Below are positions 8,733-18,803 of a DNA stretch of 64,000 nt, in pieces (within the stretch, counting starts at the first letter, position 1; each line of letters starts with the position of its first letter). The position numbers were made by a program, and so were the translations under genes. This DNA is from Chitinophagales bacterium (GTDB lineage Bacteria > Bacteroidota > Bacteroidia > Chitinophagales > Chitinophagaceae). The stretch covers positions 1-64,000 of the forward strand of contig JAATFP010000079.1 of NCBI GenBank assembly GCA_015655125.1, in the 5' to 3' direction. Below the pieces are notes generated by a model. It worked only from the letters and a program-made list of their open reading frames with translations. It was not told the DNA's origin and searched no databases.

Positions 8733-9497
8733 TTAATTGTTGAGTTTGATGAAACCGCCATCTATGGGATAATCGTTGCCGGTAACAAAAGCGGCCTCAT
8801 CACTGCAAAGATATAGTGCCAATGTGGCGATCTCGTTGGTTGTACCCATTCTTCCGATGGGTTGCGACTTCGAAAGTTTATCGAACATCTCGGTTTCTTT
8901 TCCGGGATAATTTTTTGCTATGAACCCGTCTACAAAAGGCGTATGTACCCTCGCCGGCGAGAGGGAATTGCAACGGATGTTCTTATCCAGGTAATCACGT
9001 GCAACGCTTAGCGTCATGGAAAAAATAGCGCCTTTACTCATGCTGTAGGCGAAGCGGTCGGTAATGCCCACCCATGCTGCGATGGAAGCAACGTTGAGGA
9101 TCACGCCGCTCTTTTGTTGTTCAAATATCGGGATGGCAGCATGGATGCAATTGTAAGTGCCGCGTACATTTACGTTGAAAACACGAATGAAATCTTCTTC
9201 ACTTGTATTTCCCGCTTTGCCCACGTGCGCAATGCCTGCGCAGTTAATCAATATATCCAGTTTACAGATCCTGCTGAAGACTTGTTTCACCTGTTGTTGA
9301 TCGCTCACATCACATGCATGCACATTTACTTCACCTTGCGATGCAATAATGGTGTCTGAAGTTTGTTTACCGGCCTGTTCATTTAATTCGATAATGTGGA
9401 TAGAAGCTCCTTGCGTGGCAAACATTTCGGCTATCGCCTTTCCGATGCCACTTCCTCCACCAGTGACTACGACCGTTTTATTTTTTAGTGAGAACAT
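8733..9497 (-). CDS. SDR dehydrogenase, probable 2-keto-3-deoxy-L-fuconate dehydrogenase
   Basis: This is a classical 254-residue short-chain dehydrogenase. It has TGGGSGIG for NAD(P) binding at residues 12-19, NCAG, a catalytic serine near 138 and the intact Y151-SMS-K155 motif. The C-terminal YPIDGGF is typical. Its place directly before the FAH-family hydrolase gene (29 bases) suggests it makes that enzyme's diketo substrate by oxidising C4 of 2-keto-3-deoxy-L-fuconate. The alternative is L-fucose dehydrogenase; the second SDR at 25011 seems the better candidate for that step. Start MFSLKNK is the only good one. Confidence 0.78.
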   Translation of the reverse strand: MFSLKNKTVVVTGGGSGIGKAIAEMFATQGASIHIIELNEQAGKQTSDTIIASQGEVNVHACDVSDQQQVKQVFSRICKLDILINCAGIAHVGKAGNTSEEDFIRVFNVNVRGTYNCIHAAIPIFEQQKSGVILNVASIAAWVGITDRFAYSMSKGAIFSMTLSVARDYLDKNIRCNSLSPARVHTPFVDGFIAKNYPGKETEMFDKLSKSQPIGRMGTTNEIATLALYLCSDEAAFVTGNDYPIDGGFIKLNN

Positions 9498-9514
9498 ATT
9501 GTTTCATTTAATGA

Positions 9515-11197
9515 TTATAAACTTACACCTCGCTTCCAGGGAATAAAATCGTCCTGGTTCATTTTTACTGCATTTGGAATCACTTCTCCGCTTGCTGCAC
9601 GGATACAATATTCGAGAATCTCTTCGCCCATTGTTTCAAATGTTTTCAAGCCGTCTACCACCGGCCCTGCGTCAATATCTATGATGTCGCTCATTTTTTT
9701 TGCCAACGCAGTATTTGAAGATACTTTTATTACTGGGGCAACAGGGTTTCCGGTTGGCGTGCCGAGTCCCGTGGTAAAAAGAATAAGTGTTGCTCCAGAC
9801 GCGGCTTTGCCTGTTGTTGCTTCTACATCATTGCCTGGTGTGCAAAGCAGGTTGAGTCCCGGTTTTATCGCAGGTTCGGTGTAATCTAACACATCCGTTA
9901 CCGGCGAAGTTCCACCTTTTCTTGCCGCTCCCATGCTTTTGATAGCATCCGTTATCAATCCGTCTTTAATATTGCCAGGCGATGGATTCATGTGAAAACC
10001 TGATCCCACGCGGTGTGCCAGAGAATCGTATTCTTCCATCAGTCTTATGAATTTAATAGCAGTCGCTTCGTCAACACACCGGTCGATCATATTCTGTTCT
10101 GCTCCGCACAGTTCCGGAAATTCTGCCATCAATATTTTTCCGCCCAACGTTACCAGCAGATCTGCAGCATAGCCTACGGAAGGATTTGCAGAAATGCCGC
10201 TGAAACCGTCACTGCCACCGCATTTAACGCCGATACACAATTCACTTAACGGTGCAGGTTTTCTTTCCAGCTTATTTATTTCAGCCAGTCCTGTAAACGT
10301 CTGCCGGATGGCATTTTTGATCATTTCCTCTTCGCTTTGCGATTGCTGTTGTTCAAAAATATATATCGGCTTATCAAATGCGGGGTTCCTTTCTTTAAGA
10401 TCGTTGAGCAAATCATTTACCTGCAGATGCTGGCAACCTAGGCTCAGCAAAGTTATGCCGCCAACGTTGGGATGATCGGTATAAGCTGCCAACAATTTGC
10501 TCAGCATCGCCGAATCCTGACGCGTTCCGCCGCAACCGCCTTGGTGATTGAGAAACTTGATGCCATCTACATTTCTGAAAGGCCTTTTTGAAGACGGATG
10601 CAATGCAGGATCTATGTATGTTTCGGCGGAAATGTAGGTTCCTTCCTGATACGACTTTAGCAATTCATGCGCAAACTGACGGTAGTTATGCGTTACAGCA
10701 TATCCGAGTTCATTGTGTAATACTTCTTTAATTACATCAAGGTTCCTGTTTTCGCAAAAAACAGTCGGGATGAAGAGCCAGTAATTAGCGGTACCTACTT
10801 TGCCGTTTGCGCGATGGTAGCCATTAAAGGTTTTGTGTAGAAATTTACCTACAGCAGGCTTTGACCATTGATAGTTGAAAGGACGATAAGTATATTTTTC
10901 TGCTGCATGTTTAGTATTGCCGGTCGACATTCGCGAACCTTTCGCAATCGCTTGCTGCGCAGTGCCAACGAGTACACCATACATTATTACCGCGTCACCT
11001 TCCTGCATCTGGTACATAAACAATTTATGCTTTGCAGGAATATTTTCCTGTAGTATGATCTCTTTTTCCTGGTAAGATATTGATGTTCCTTTTGCGAGAT
11101 CCCGTAGTGCCACTAGCACATTATCTGCCGGGTGGATCTGTAAAACCTTCTTCGTTGTGCCACTTTCCATAGTGATACGAAATAAGTTAATTTTCAT
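9515..11197 (-). CDS. UxaA-family sugar-acid dehydratase, probable L-fuconate dehydratase
   Basis: About 560 residues with an N-terminal SAF domain (VLQIHPADNVLVALRDL) and a long C-terminal altronate/galactarate dehydratase domain. Conserved pieces include NHQGGCGGTRQD, GVKCGGSDGFSG, CTPGNDVEATTGKAASG and the tail DDFIPWKRG. Family members dehydrate aldonic acids to 2-keto-3-deoxy acids. UxaA-type genes also sit in the C. jejuni fucose cluster (Cj0482/0483), which supports L-fuconate as substrate. It is the first gene of the leftward arm, facing susC across the control region. The frame is open to a GTG at 11203; ATG 11197 is chosen, though ATG 11170 aligns better with the paralogue at 21948. 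Having two paralogues in one locus is unusual. Confidence 0.8.
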   Translation of the reverse strand: MKINLFRITMESGTTKKVLQIHPADNVLVALRDLAKGTSISYQEKEIILQENIPAKHKLFMYQMQEGDAVIMYGVLVGTAQQAIAKGSRMSTGNTKHAAEKYTYRPFNYQWSKPAVGKFLHKTFNGYHRANGKVGTANYWLFIPTVFCENRNLDVIKEVLHNELGYAVTHNYRQFAHELLKSYQEGTYISAETYIDPALHPSSKRPFRNVDGIKFLNHQGGCGGTRQDSAMLSKLLAAYTDHPNVGGITLLSLGCQHLQVNDLLNDLKERNPAFDKPIYIFEQQQSQSEEEMIKNAIRQTFTGLAEINKLERKPAPLSELCIGVKCGGSDGFSGISANPSVGYAADLLVTLGGKILMAEFPELCGAEQNMIDRCVDEATAIKFIRLMEEYDSLAHRVGSGFHMNPSPGNIKDGLITDAIKSMGAARKGGTSPVTDVLDYTEPAIKPGLNLLCTPGNDVEATTGKAASGATLILFTTGLGTPTGNPVAPVIKVSSNTALAKKMSDIIDIDAGPVVDGLKTFETMGEEILEYCIRAASGEVIPNAVKMNQDDFIPWKRGVSL

Positions 11198-11203
11198 ACG
11201 CAC

Positions 11204-11580
11204 GACATATCATTAATTGGCCGATTAGTAAATTATATTACCATCAGGATAATCATTATTTTAAACTTGGATACGGCTTTTTTCTGCACCATTAAATAGA
11301 TGATCATATTTTACAATTTTATATAAATATCCTGGTAATGCTGAAACCTTGGATAGTAAAGGACTCTGTTGCTTTTCTAAGCATTGTTCATTCTTTTTAA
11401 GATAAAAGATATCCATATATATGTATCACTCGATCACTATCCGATCAAATTGAAGGGTGCCAATATAATTGAATAAATTGCTAATTCTCTTTTCATTTTG
11501 GGAAGTTTAACGACCTACTTTCGATGATCGATTGCTTAGAACGTTAGCACCATCTTAAAACTAACAAAAACAAAAATGCC
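11204..11580. promoter_or_regulatory. Divergent control region between leftward arm and susC
   Basis: This gene-free, AT-rich stretch must drive both arms of the fucose locus. It contains ATCAGGATAATCAT at 11243-11256, nearly the same as a site upstream of the AraC regulator gene. TTACCATCAGGATA at 11239-11252 recurs in inverted form, two bases shorter, in TATCCTGGTAAT at 11328-11339. TACTTTCG at 11516-11523 with TTTG at 11497-11500 is a plausible -7/-33 pair for susC, giving a leader of about 50 bases. Confidence 0.55.
11243..11256 (+). promoter_or_regulatory. Candidate AraC-regulator operator
   Basis: ATCAGGATAATCAT matches ATCAGAATAATCAT at 34546-34559 upstream of the locus regulator at 13 of 14 positions. 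Both lie in gene-free DNA just upstream of genes of the same locus. Binding is inferred from position only. Confidence 0.45.
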
Positions 11581-14500
11581 ATGACCAATTGCTTGTCAAA
11601 ACATGTAATGTCTGCCTTCGCCAAACGAACCGGACATTTACTTCCATTAAAATTTTTTATGTTCCTGCTTCTCCTTTTGGCAGGTAATTCTTTGTTTGCA
11701 CAAACGAAGGTTTCTGGAAAGATCTCTGCCGGAGACACCAGTTTACAGGGAGCAACCATTCTTGTGAAAGGAAAAAACATTTCCACTAAAACAGATGAAA
11801 ACGGGCTATACACCATAGATGCACCGGCAAACGCAACGCTTGTCATCAGTTATGTAGGGTATATTTCCCAAGAGATAAAAGTAAACAACCGCACCTCCAT
11901 CGATATTCAGATGACGAACGCTATTAGTCAGATGGGTGAAGTGGTGGTGGTGGGTTACGGAACACAAAAGAAGGGAAACATTACAGGCTCCATATCTACC
12001 GTTAACGCAGAAAAGTTAAGTGTGGCACCGGTTGGCAACACTACTACGTTGCTTACAGGAAGATTGCCAGGCCTGGTGGCCAAGCAAAGCAGCGGGCAAC
12101 CTGGTTTCGATGATGCCAGTTTAAGCATCAGGGGATTTGGAAATGCATTGCTGATCGTAGATGGTATTGAAGCGCGTTTCAATAATATCGATGCAAATCA
12201 GATTGAATCCATTTCCATTCTTAAAGATGGATCTGCTTCTATCTACGGTGCCCGCGCAGGAAATGGCGTGATATTGATCACGACCAAACGTGGCAGCAAT
12301 TCCAAACCGATTATAAATGTAAACTCTTCTTATACTTTGCAAGGTGTAACTGAAATGTTGCGACCTGCGAGTTCCGGTCAGCGAACAAGGATGGAACGTG
12401 AAGCTTACATTCAGAGTGGCCAGCCCGAATCCGGTGCGCCATGGACAGAGGAAGCAATCGAGAAATATTTTGCCGGCAATGATCCCGCATACCTGAATAC
12501 AGATTGGTTCCATTATACATTTCGTAAATGGGCGCCGCAGCAAAATCACAATGTTTCCGTTCGTGGCGGCAATGGCAAGATCCGCTACTATGGTTTCTTT
12601 GGCTATACTGATCAGGAAACCATGATCAGAACAAATGGCGGAGACTACAAACGTTACAACGCGCAATCGAATGTAGACGCGGCCATCACAAAGAATCTCA
12701 CCATTCGTCTTGATATGTCGCTCGCATTCGAGAACCGTATGTTCCCGATCCGAGGTGTTCAAAATGGCGGTGCGTTCTGGCAGGATTATTACATGACAAA
12801 ACCCTGGTATCCTTCCACTTTGCCTGATCCTGCAAAAGTTGCGTGGGGCGGATTGGATGTGGGTAGTATTGCAACAGTGAGCAATATAGACCTGATGGGT
12901 TACAATTCAAGCAAAGGCACAGACCTGCGCGCAGCCGTTACATTGGATTACAACTTTGAAAGCGTAAAGGGACTGAAAGCAAAAGCTTTCGTGAACTACA
13001 ATAGCCAGGATAGTTACGGTAAGAGTTTTTACAAACCAATCGTATTTTATACTTACAATCCTACAACGGAAGTATATACGCAAGCGGCAAGCTTTACGCA
13101 AAGCCTCTTACAGGAATCCATTTCAAGGGGAAATGTGCTTACACAACAATACTCATTGTCGTATGAAAATACTTTCCGCGACGTACATCGCGTATCGGGG
13201 CTGGCACTATTTGAAACTATCGCTTACAATAATAATCAATTCAACGCATCACGTGCAAACCTGCTGACACCGTTGATCGATCAATTGTTTATCGGAAGCA
13301 CGGTAGGTATGGGCAACAATGGTTTTGCTTCTGAAATGGGCCGCAACAGTTATCTCGGAAGGATCAATTATAGTTTTAAAGATCGCTATCTCGTAGAAAC
13401 GATCCTGCGTGCGGATGCTTCCGCGCGTTTCGCAGAAGACAATCGCTGGGGATATTTTCCAGGTGTATCCGTTGGCTGGATGATGAATAAAGAAAAGTTT
13501 ATGCAAAATATCCGCGCTATAGATAACCTTAAGATTCGTGCAAGCTATGGTCAATCGGGTAACGATGCGGTCGGCAACTTCCAATATCTCGCGGGATATA
13601 GCATTCGCGGTACATCTATTTTAGACAACGCTCCAACGGCGGGCATTTATGTAACAGGACTTGCAAATCCTTTGCTCACCTGGGAAAAAATGAGCATTTA
13701 TAACGGTGGCGCAGATTTCTCCTTATTAAGCAGGAAATTGTATGGAAGCCTGGATGTATTCTATCGTGAGAGAAACGGCATTCCGGCTACGCGTGCTACT
13801 TCATTGCCATCTACATTCGGATCGTCCTTGCCTGCAGAAAATCTGAACAGTCTTCGCGATCATGGTTTTGAGCTGATGCTCGGAACCGCGCATAATGCAG
13901 GCAATTTTTCTTATGAAATCAGCGGCAACATTGCTTACTCGCGCTCAAAATGGAAGCATTATGAAGAACCTGATTATGCAGATCCCGATCAGAAAGCAAT
14001 TTACCAGATATCCGGTCATTGGACAGACAGGGTAATGGGTTTTGTTTCAGAAGGATTGTTTACCAGCCAGGCTGAAATAGATGCATTGCCTTACGTTTAC
14101 AAGGACCTTAATGGTAACTCTTCCTTGCGGCCCGGAGATGTGAAATACAAAGATCTGAATGGAGACGGCGTATTGGATTACAAGGATCAGAAAGATATTG
14201 GTAAAGGTTCACTTCCACATTGGACGTATGGTATCAACACCACTTTAAATTATAAAAACTTCGATTTTTCCGCTCTGTTTCAGGGAGCATTCGGTTACAA
14301 TACGTTGATCAATCTCACACAGTACCCGAATGCAAAAGAATACGAATTGCGCTGGACAGAAGAAAACAATGATGCGCACGCACTGGTACCAAGGCTTGGC
14401 GGTGCCGGAACAAATAGTTACACATCCGACTATCGTTACAAAGCCACGTCATACCTGCGTTTGAAGGTGGCTTCCATCGGTTACGAATTACCCCGCCAGT

Positions 14501-14667
14501 TGCTTGACAAATGGGGCGTATCAAAGCTGCGATTTTACCTGTCTGGAACCAACCTGCTTACGCTTAATAATCTTAAGGAATATGGCATCGACCCTGAAAA
14601 TGCCAATTCTATCATGGTGTATCCTCAACAACGCACGATCAGTTTTGGTCTGAATGTATCATTATAA
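11581..14667 (+). CDS. susC: SusC/RagA-family TonB-dependent receptor
   Basis: This 1028-residue outer-membrane transporter has an N-terminal signal (hydrophobic stretch ending NSLFAQ), a carboxypeptidase-like regulatory domain (about residues 42-120), a TonB-box-like EVVVVGYGT, a plug domain with the family's SIRGFG and ILKDGSASIYGARAGNGVILITT signatures split across residues about 180-240, and a large barrel. SusC proteins import oligosaccharides using TonB energy, with the SusD lid encoded next door. Here it should take up fucose-containing oligosaccharides. It heads the rightward arm, with a leader of about 57 bases after the -7-like box. Another in-frame ATG lies at codon 10, so the exact start is uncertain. 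The length is normal for the family. Confidence 0.95.
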   Translation: MTNCLSKHVMSAFAKRTGHLLPLKFFMFLLLLLAGNSLFAQTKVSGKISAGDTSLQGATILVKGKNISTKTDENGLYTIDAPANATLVISYVGYISQEIKVNNRTSIDIQMTNAISQMGEVVVVGYGTQKKGNITGSISTVNAEKLSVAPVGNTTTLLTGRLPGLVAKQSSGQPGFDDASLSIRGFGNALLIVDGIEARFNNIDANQIESISILKDGSASIYGARAGNGVILITTKRGSNSKPIINVNSSYTLQGVTEMLRPASSGQRTRMEREAYIQSGQPESGAPWTEEAIEKYFAGNDPAYLNTDWFHYTFRKWAPQQNHNVSVRGGNGKIRYYGFFGYTDQETMIRTNGGDYKRYNAQSNVDAAITKNLTIRLDMSLAFENRMFPIRGVQNGGAFWQDYYMTKPWYPSTLPDPAKVAWGGLDVGSIATVSNIDLMGYNSSKGTDLRAAVTLDYNFESVKGLKAKAFVNYNSQDSYGKSFYKPIVFYTYNPTTEVYTQAASFTQSLLQESISRGNVLTQQYSLSYENTFRDVHRVSGLALFETIAYNNNQFNASRANLLTPLIDQLFIGSTVGMGNNGFASEMGRNSYLGRINYSFKDRYLVETILRADASARFAEDNRWGYFPGVSVGWMMNKEKFMQNIRAIDNLKIRASYGQSGNDAVGNFQYLAGYSIRGTSILDNAPTAGIYVTGLANPLLTWEKMSIYNGGADFSLLSRKLYGSLDVFYRERNGIPATRATSLPSTFGSSLPAENLNSLRDHGFELMLGTAHNAGNFSYEISGNIAYSRSKWKHYEEPDYADPDQKAIYQISGHWTDRVMGFVSEGLFTSQAEIDALPYVYKDLNGNSSLRPGDVKYKDLNGDGVLDYKDQKDIGKGSLPHWTYGINTTLNYKNFDFSALFQGAFGYNTLINLTQYPNAKEYELRWTEENNDAHALVPRLGGAGTNSYTSDYRYKATSYLRLKVASIGYELPRQLLDKWGVSKLRFYLSGTNLLTLNNLKEYGIDPENANSIMVYPQQRTISFGLNVSL

Positions 14668-14686
14668 AACTATCAATAAATTAATT

Positions 14687-16516
14687 ATGAAAAAGCTGTC
14701 ATTTTTATTATTTGTAGTTTTAGTAACTGCAAACTCATGTAAAAAAAATCTGGATAAGGTTCCGTTGGATCTAATAACAGACAATGCGGTGTGGAACGAT
14801 CCTACATTAATCGATGCATTTCTTACCATGCAATACACCCTCACCACCGTAATGGTGAATGAAGCGCCTACTTATATTGAAAATTATGGCTCGGGATCGC
14901 CGGTGGACGGTCAGTGGGACATTTACCAGAGTGAACAAGGATCCGGACCGTGTATTGTAAATGAAATTGCAGACGAAGGTCGCGGCGGCTGGTCCATTGC
15001 GGGAAACGCCGGCGGTTACAAAGCCGGTGGATTGAATGTAAACGGCGGTTTCCTGGAATGGTGGAATTATCCATACTATGTGATCCGCAACCTCAACGAG
15101 TTCATCGAACGCGTGCCTTCGTCACCCGTAGATCCTGCGTTTGCGAAGAAGCGCATTGCGGAAGCACGGTTCCTGCGTGCCTTTAATTATTTTAATATGG
15201 TGAAACGCTACGGGGGCGTGCCGTTGATAACACAAGTGCAAAACCTCAATGATCCACAGGAAATACTTTATCCAAAACGCAATACGGAAAAAGAAATCTA
15301 TGATTACGTCATCGCCGAACTGGACGCGATCATGGAAGACCTGGTACCTACTGCACAATTTGGAAGACCCAACAAATGGGCCGCGCTTTGTTTAAAAAGC
15401 AGGGCATCATTATACGCCGGAAGTATTGCAAAATATGGCACCGTGCAATTGAACGGACTTGTAGGTATTCCTGCGAGTGCAGCGGATGACTATTTCCGTA
15501 AAGCCGACAGTTCGGCCCGCGCAGTGATGGCATCCGGAATTTATTCCCTTTACAATGCGGATGCAGATAAGGTGACAAATTTCAAAAATATCTTTCTCAA
15601 AAAGGGTAATGTAGAAATGATCTTCGGTAAACAACACAATTATGTTGATGCACTGAGCGGTGGAGGTAATACATGGAGCTACGATTTTGTGCAACGTCCG
15701 AAGCCACATCCGTGGAACATCGGTATGGAAAATGCACCCTATCTGGAAATGGCAGAAGAATTTGAACATGTAGATGGCACTTCCGGAACATTAAACAGAA
15801 CCGCCATCCAGCAAGGTTTGTGGAGTATGGCCGATTTATGGGGGCAGAAAGATCCGCGTTTCTATGCAACATTATATACACAGGAAACGCCATGGAAAGG
15901 AGGATTTGTCGACTTTCATAAGGGCCTCATCGATGCCAACGGCACTGTTCTTGAAAATGAGGGTGATGCCTACAATGGTGTTGCCGCATGGGGAAACCAG
16001 AACATCGGCGGTAATTTCTTTACAGGTTTTGGTGTAATAAAATTGCTGCAGGAAGACCTCGATATCGGCAGTTCCTGGTCAAATTCCGGAACGGATTATA
16101 CCGTGTTCCGTTATGGTGAAGTATTGCTCAATCTCGCCGAGGCAGCCTATGAGCGTGGCAATGCACCGGATGCGCTCGATGCTGTGAATGCGATCAGAAC
16201 CCGCGCCGGCATTGCCCCCTTGCTCTCCATTACACTCGATGCGATCCGTCATGAACGCAAAGTAGAACTGGCATTCGAGGGCCATCGCTACTGGGATCTT
16301 CGCCGCTGGAGAACCGCTGTTACAAATCTTACAAGATCGTTTTCCGGCTTAAGGTTTATCCTTGATTACAATACCAGGAAATATAGGATAGAAGTGTTGA
16401 ACGATATCGATGGCGCAAATAATCCACCAAAATTTTTCCAGCAGAATTATTATTTTCCGATAACACTGGGTAGGACCGGAGCCAACCCAAATCTTATCGA
16501 AAATCCAGGTTATTGA
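14687..16516 (+). CDS. susD: SusD/RagB-family glycan-binding lipoprotein
   Basis: The ATG at 14687 (MKKLSFLLF) gives a lipoprotein signal with Cys at VTANSCKKN, so the 609-residue protein should sit on the outer-membrane surface as the lid of the SusC transporter. Helical TPR-like content, the AEARFLRAFNYF motif near residue 160 and the C-terminal RHERKVELAFEGHRYWDLRRW segment are SusD hallmarks. It follows susC by 19 bases. The open frame extends upstream to 14654, inside susC, but that start lacks a signal peptide. The exact glycan is unknown; neighbours point to fucosylated oligosaccharides. Confidence 0.95.
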   Translation: MKKLSFLLFVVLVTANSCKKNLDKVPLDLITDNAVWNDPTLIDAFLTMQYTLTTVMVNEAPTYIENYGSGSPVDGQWDIYQSEQGSGPCIVNEIADEGRGGWSIAGNAGGYKAGGLNVNGGFLEWWNYPYYVIRNLNEFIERVPSSPVDPAFAKKRIAEARFLRAFNYFNMVKRYGGVPLITQVQNLNDPQEILYPKRNTEKEIYDYVIAELDAIMEDLVPTAQFGRPNKWAALCLKSRASLYAGSIAKYGTVQLNGLVGIPASAADDYFRKADSSARAVMASGIYSLYNADADKVTNFKNIFLKKGNVEMIFGKQHNYVDALSGGGNTWSYDFVQRPKPHPWNIGMENAPYLEMAEEFEHVDGTSGTLNRTAIQQGLWSMADLWGQKDPRFYATLYTQETPWKGGFVDFHKGLIDANGTVLENEGDAYNGVAAWGNQNIGGNFFTGFGVIKLLQEDLDIGSSWSNSGTDYTVFRYGEVLLNLAEAAYERGNAPDALDAVNAIRTRAGIAPLLSITLDAIRHERKVELAFEGHRYWDLRRWRTAVTNLTRSFSGLRFILDYNTRKYRIEVLNDIDGANNPPKFFQQNYYFPITLGRTGANPNLIENPGY

Positions 16517-16520
16517 TATT

Positions 16521-16555
16521 AAAGTATCCGCATGCAAAATATGTGCGGATACTTT
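16521..16555 (+). terminator. Hairpin after susD
   Basis: AAAGTATCCGCA (16521-16532) pairs perfectly with TGCGGATACTTT (16544-16555) around an 11-base loop, four bases after the susD stop. No T-run follows, so it more likely protects the susCD transcript 3' end or partly attenuates than ends transcription fully. Confidence 0.6.
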
Positions 16556-16608
16556 GACATGCAATATAAAAGATTGCGACCTTCCTTTTAACCACTAATA
16601 CTTTGCAT

Positions 16609-18780
16609 ATGAACCAGCATCAGCTTCTATCCGCCTTCTGGCAAAGGATTATAGTCTTTCTTGTGTGCACCCTGCCTTGTTCGGGGGCCATCGCACAGGA
16701 AATTTTTGTAAGTCCGCTCGGTAACGATAATTATGTTGGTACACGTTCACAGCCATTAAAAACAATCGATGCGGCACGGGAAAAGGTGCGGGACCTGAAA
16801 GCAAAAGATCCGAAACGCGATATTACCGTGTGGCTCGCAGGTGGTCAATATCAACTGGCACAAACACTTACTTTTGACTTAAAGGATGGCGCTGCAGATG
16901 GACATAAAATAATGTATACTGCCCTGCCAGGAGAAAGGCCCGTCGTTAGCAGCGACGTACATTTAAGTGGCTGGAAAAAAGTGAATGGGAAATTGCAAGG
17001 GTTGCCGAAAAAGGCAAACGGAAAAATATGGATGGTGCCTGTTCCTTCTTCCATAAAGGATTTCAAAACGTTATACAACAACGAACATCGTTTGCCAAGA
17101 GCAAAAACAAAAGCCTTTGCCTATACCCGAAAATATGACAATTTGGTGGGAACCGAAGAATATCATACTTCGGTTCCTTTTCCGAAGGACAGGGTTAGGG
17201 ATTTGTTTGTTCCACGCAACGCAGAGCTGTTGCTGGTCCCGGCAGCACCATGGACCATGAACATTTTACCTGTGAAATCGGTGGATGCCTTAACCGGGAT
17301 GGTACAGCTCGGCGCATCTTCTACGTATGCTTTGGCCGCACCGCGTTTTTATATGGGACCCGAAGCGATATGGGTTGAAAATACTTTTACCGGACTTGAT
17401 TCAAACGGAAAATGGGTATTTGATCAGGATGCGCACCTACTTTACTATTGGCCGGAAGATGGAAAAGCGCCCGGAGAAAATATTGCGCTCCCGGCTCTCA
17501 TCGAGTTACTGCGCGTGGAAGGCACGATCAATTATGAAGGAGCAACAGATGTTCCGGTAAACGGACTCGTATTCAAAGGACTCACATTTACGCATGGTGA
17601 CCGTTTTGAATCTTCGGGCCGCACAGGGCTTGGGTTGCAGCACGACTGGGAAAGATTTGATGCTTCAACGGCACTGGTACGTTTTCGCGGAGCGGAGAAT
17701 TGTACCGTGGAAGATTGCATTTTTATCAACAGTGGCGGCGCGGGTATCCGGCTGGATCTTTATGCGCAACACAATAAGATCAGCAACAATGAATTTTCGG
17801 AACTGGGTGGTGCAGGCATTTTGCTGGCGGGTTATGGCCCCGGTACAAAAGATGTAAATAAATACAATGAAGTCACTAATAACTATATACATCATATCGG
17901 TCGGTTGTGGTGGCACGCTTCAGGCATATGGGCCTGGCAAAGCGGGCACAACCTGATTGCACATAATACGATCCACAACGTTCCGTACACCGCCATTGCT
18001 ATAACGGGAAGAATCGACTGGGACAAAAAAGTAATCGGTGAATGTTCGCGCACGGTTCGATGGCACGAAACGGGAAGTTATACAGGCCGCGAATCGTGGG
18101 AAGAACGCGAGCAGTTTCTTCATTCGCGTGAAAATATTGTTTCGGATAATGATATCCATCATGTGATGGACATTATGCAGGACGGCAACGGAGTATACGT
18201 TTCCGGCACGGGACGGAATAATGTGGTACGTGGAAATTTTATACATGATACGCCATCCATGGCCGCCGGAGAAGCGATCCGCTGCGACGACGATCAGAAC
18301 GAAGTGACGATTGAGAATAATATTGTGTTCAGATATGGCACACACGGAATAGGTATTTGCACAAAGGGGCGCAATTACATTTTCAACAACATTGTGGCTT
18401 GTCCCCCGGATCGCGTTAACCGCGGTATGCTTTCTTTCGAGCCGATTAACCCGAAGATCAATGCCGGTTCCAAAGTGCTGCACAACATTTTTTATGCTAC
18501 GCGAAAGGATCAACCATTCGTTTTCAAGGACGGCATATACGAAGTTGTGTCAACAGTATCTGTCGACAGGAACATTTATTTTAATTCAAATGATCCCAAA
18601 GCCGGCGACGATTACCTATTGTGGGCCAGGGCCAATGGTATCGAAGCGCAAAGTATACAGTCGGATCCTTTATTTATGAATATCGAAGAAGGTGATTTCA
18701 GGCTGAAGGAAAATTCGCCTGCTTGGTCGCTAGGGTTTATGCCGTTTAAGATGAGCGCCGGGAGAACGGTCTCTAAATAA
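16609..18780 (+). CDS. Secreted right-handed beta-helix protein, candidate glycosidase (GH141-like)
   Basis: The 723-residue protein starts at ATG 16609 with a signal peptide ending AIAQ. It opens with IFVSPLGNDNYVGTRSQPLKTIDAA, a form common at the start of secreted parallel beta-helix proteins (split here as IFVSPLGND and QPLKTIDAA). The middle and C-terminal parts hold many short repeats with N and I ladders (for example ISNNEFSELGGAGI, IVSDNDIHHV, ENNIVFRYGTHGIGI). The fold is shared by polysaccharide lyases and some hydrolases. Family GH141 includes a Bacteroides fucosidase with this fold, so a fucosidase is an attractive guess here, but I cannot place the catalytic residues. It lies in the rightward arm between susD and a GH172 gene. 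Confidence 0.75.
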   Translation: MNQHQLLSAFWQRIIVFLVCTLPCSGAIAQEIFVSPLGNDNYVGTRSQPLKTIDAAREKVRDLKAKDPKRDITVWLAGGQYQLAQTLTFDLKDGAADGHKIMYTALPGERPVVSSDVHLSGWKKVNGKLQGLPKKANGKIWMVPVPSSIKDFKTLYNNEHRLPRAKTKAFAYTRKYDNLVGTEEYHTSVPFPKDRVRDLFVPRNAELLLVPAAPWTMNILPVKSVDALTGMVQLGASSTYALAAPRFYMGPEAIWVENTFTGLDSNGKWVFDQDAHLLYYWPEDGKAPGENIALPALIELLRVEGTINYEGATDVPVNGLVFKGLTFTHGDRFESSGRTGLGLQHDWERFDASTALVRFRGAENCTVEDCIFINSGGAGIRLDLYAQHNKISNNEFSELGGAGILLAGYGPGTKDVNKYNEVTNNYIHHIGRLWWHASGIWAWQSGHNLIAHNTIHNVPYTAIAITGRIDWDKKVIGECSRTVRWHETGSYTGRESWEEREQFLHSRENIVSDNDIHHVMDIMQDGNGVYVSGTGRNNVVRGNFIHDTPSMAAGEAIRCDDDQNEVTIENNIVFRYGTHGIGICTKGRNYIFNNIVACPPDRVNRGMLSFEPINPKINAGSKVLHNIFYATRKDQPFVFKDGIYEVVSTVSVDRNIYFNSNDPKAGDDYLLWARANGIEAQSIQSDPLFMNIEEGDFRLKENSPAWSLGFMPFKMSAGRTVSK

Positions 18781-18803
18781 GAAATAAAAAAAAGAAAAAC
18801 TAA

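Noticed and set aside
12121-12762. Long leftward frame inside susC
   Set aside because: It is antisense to a strongly supported TonB-dependent receptor gene and shows no features of its own.
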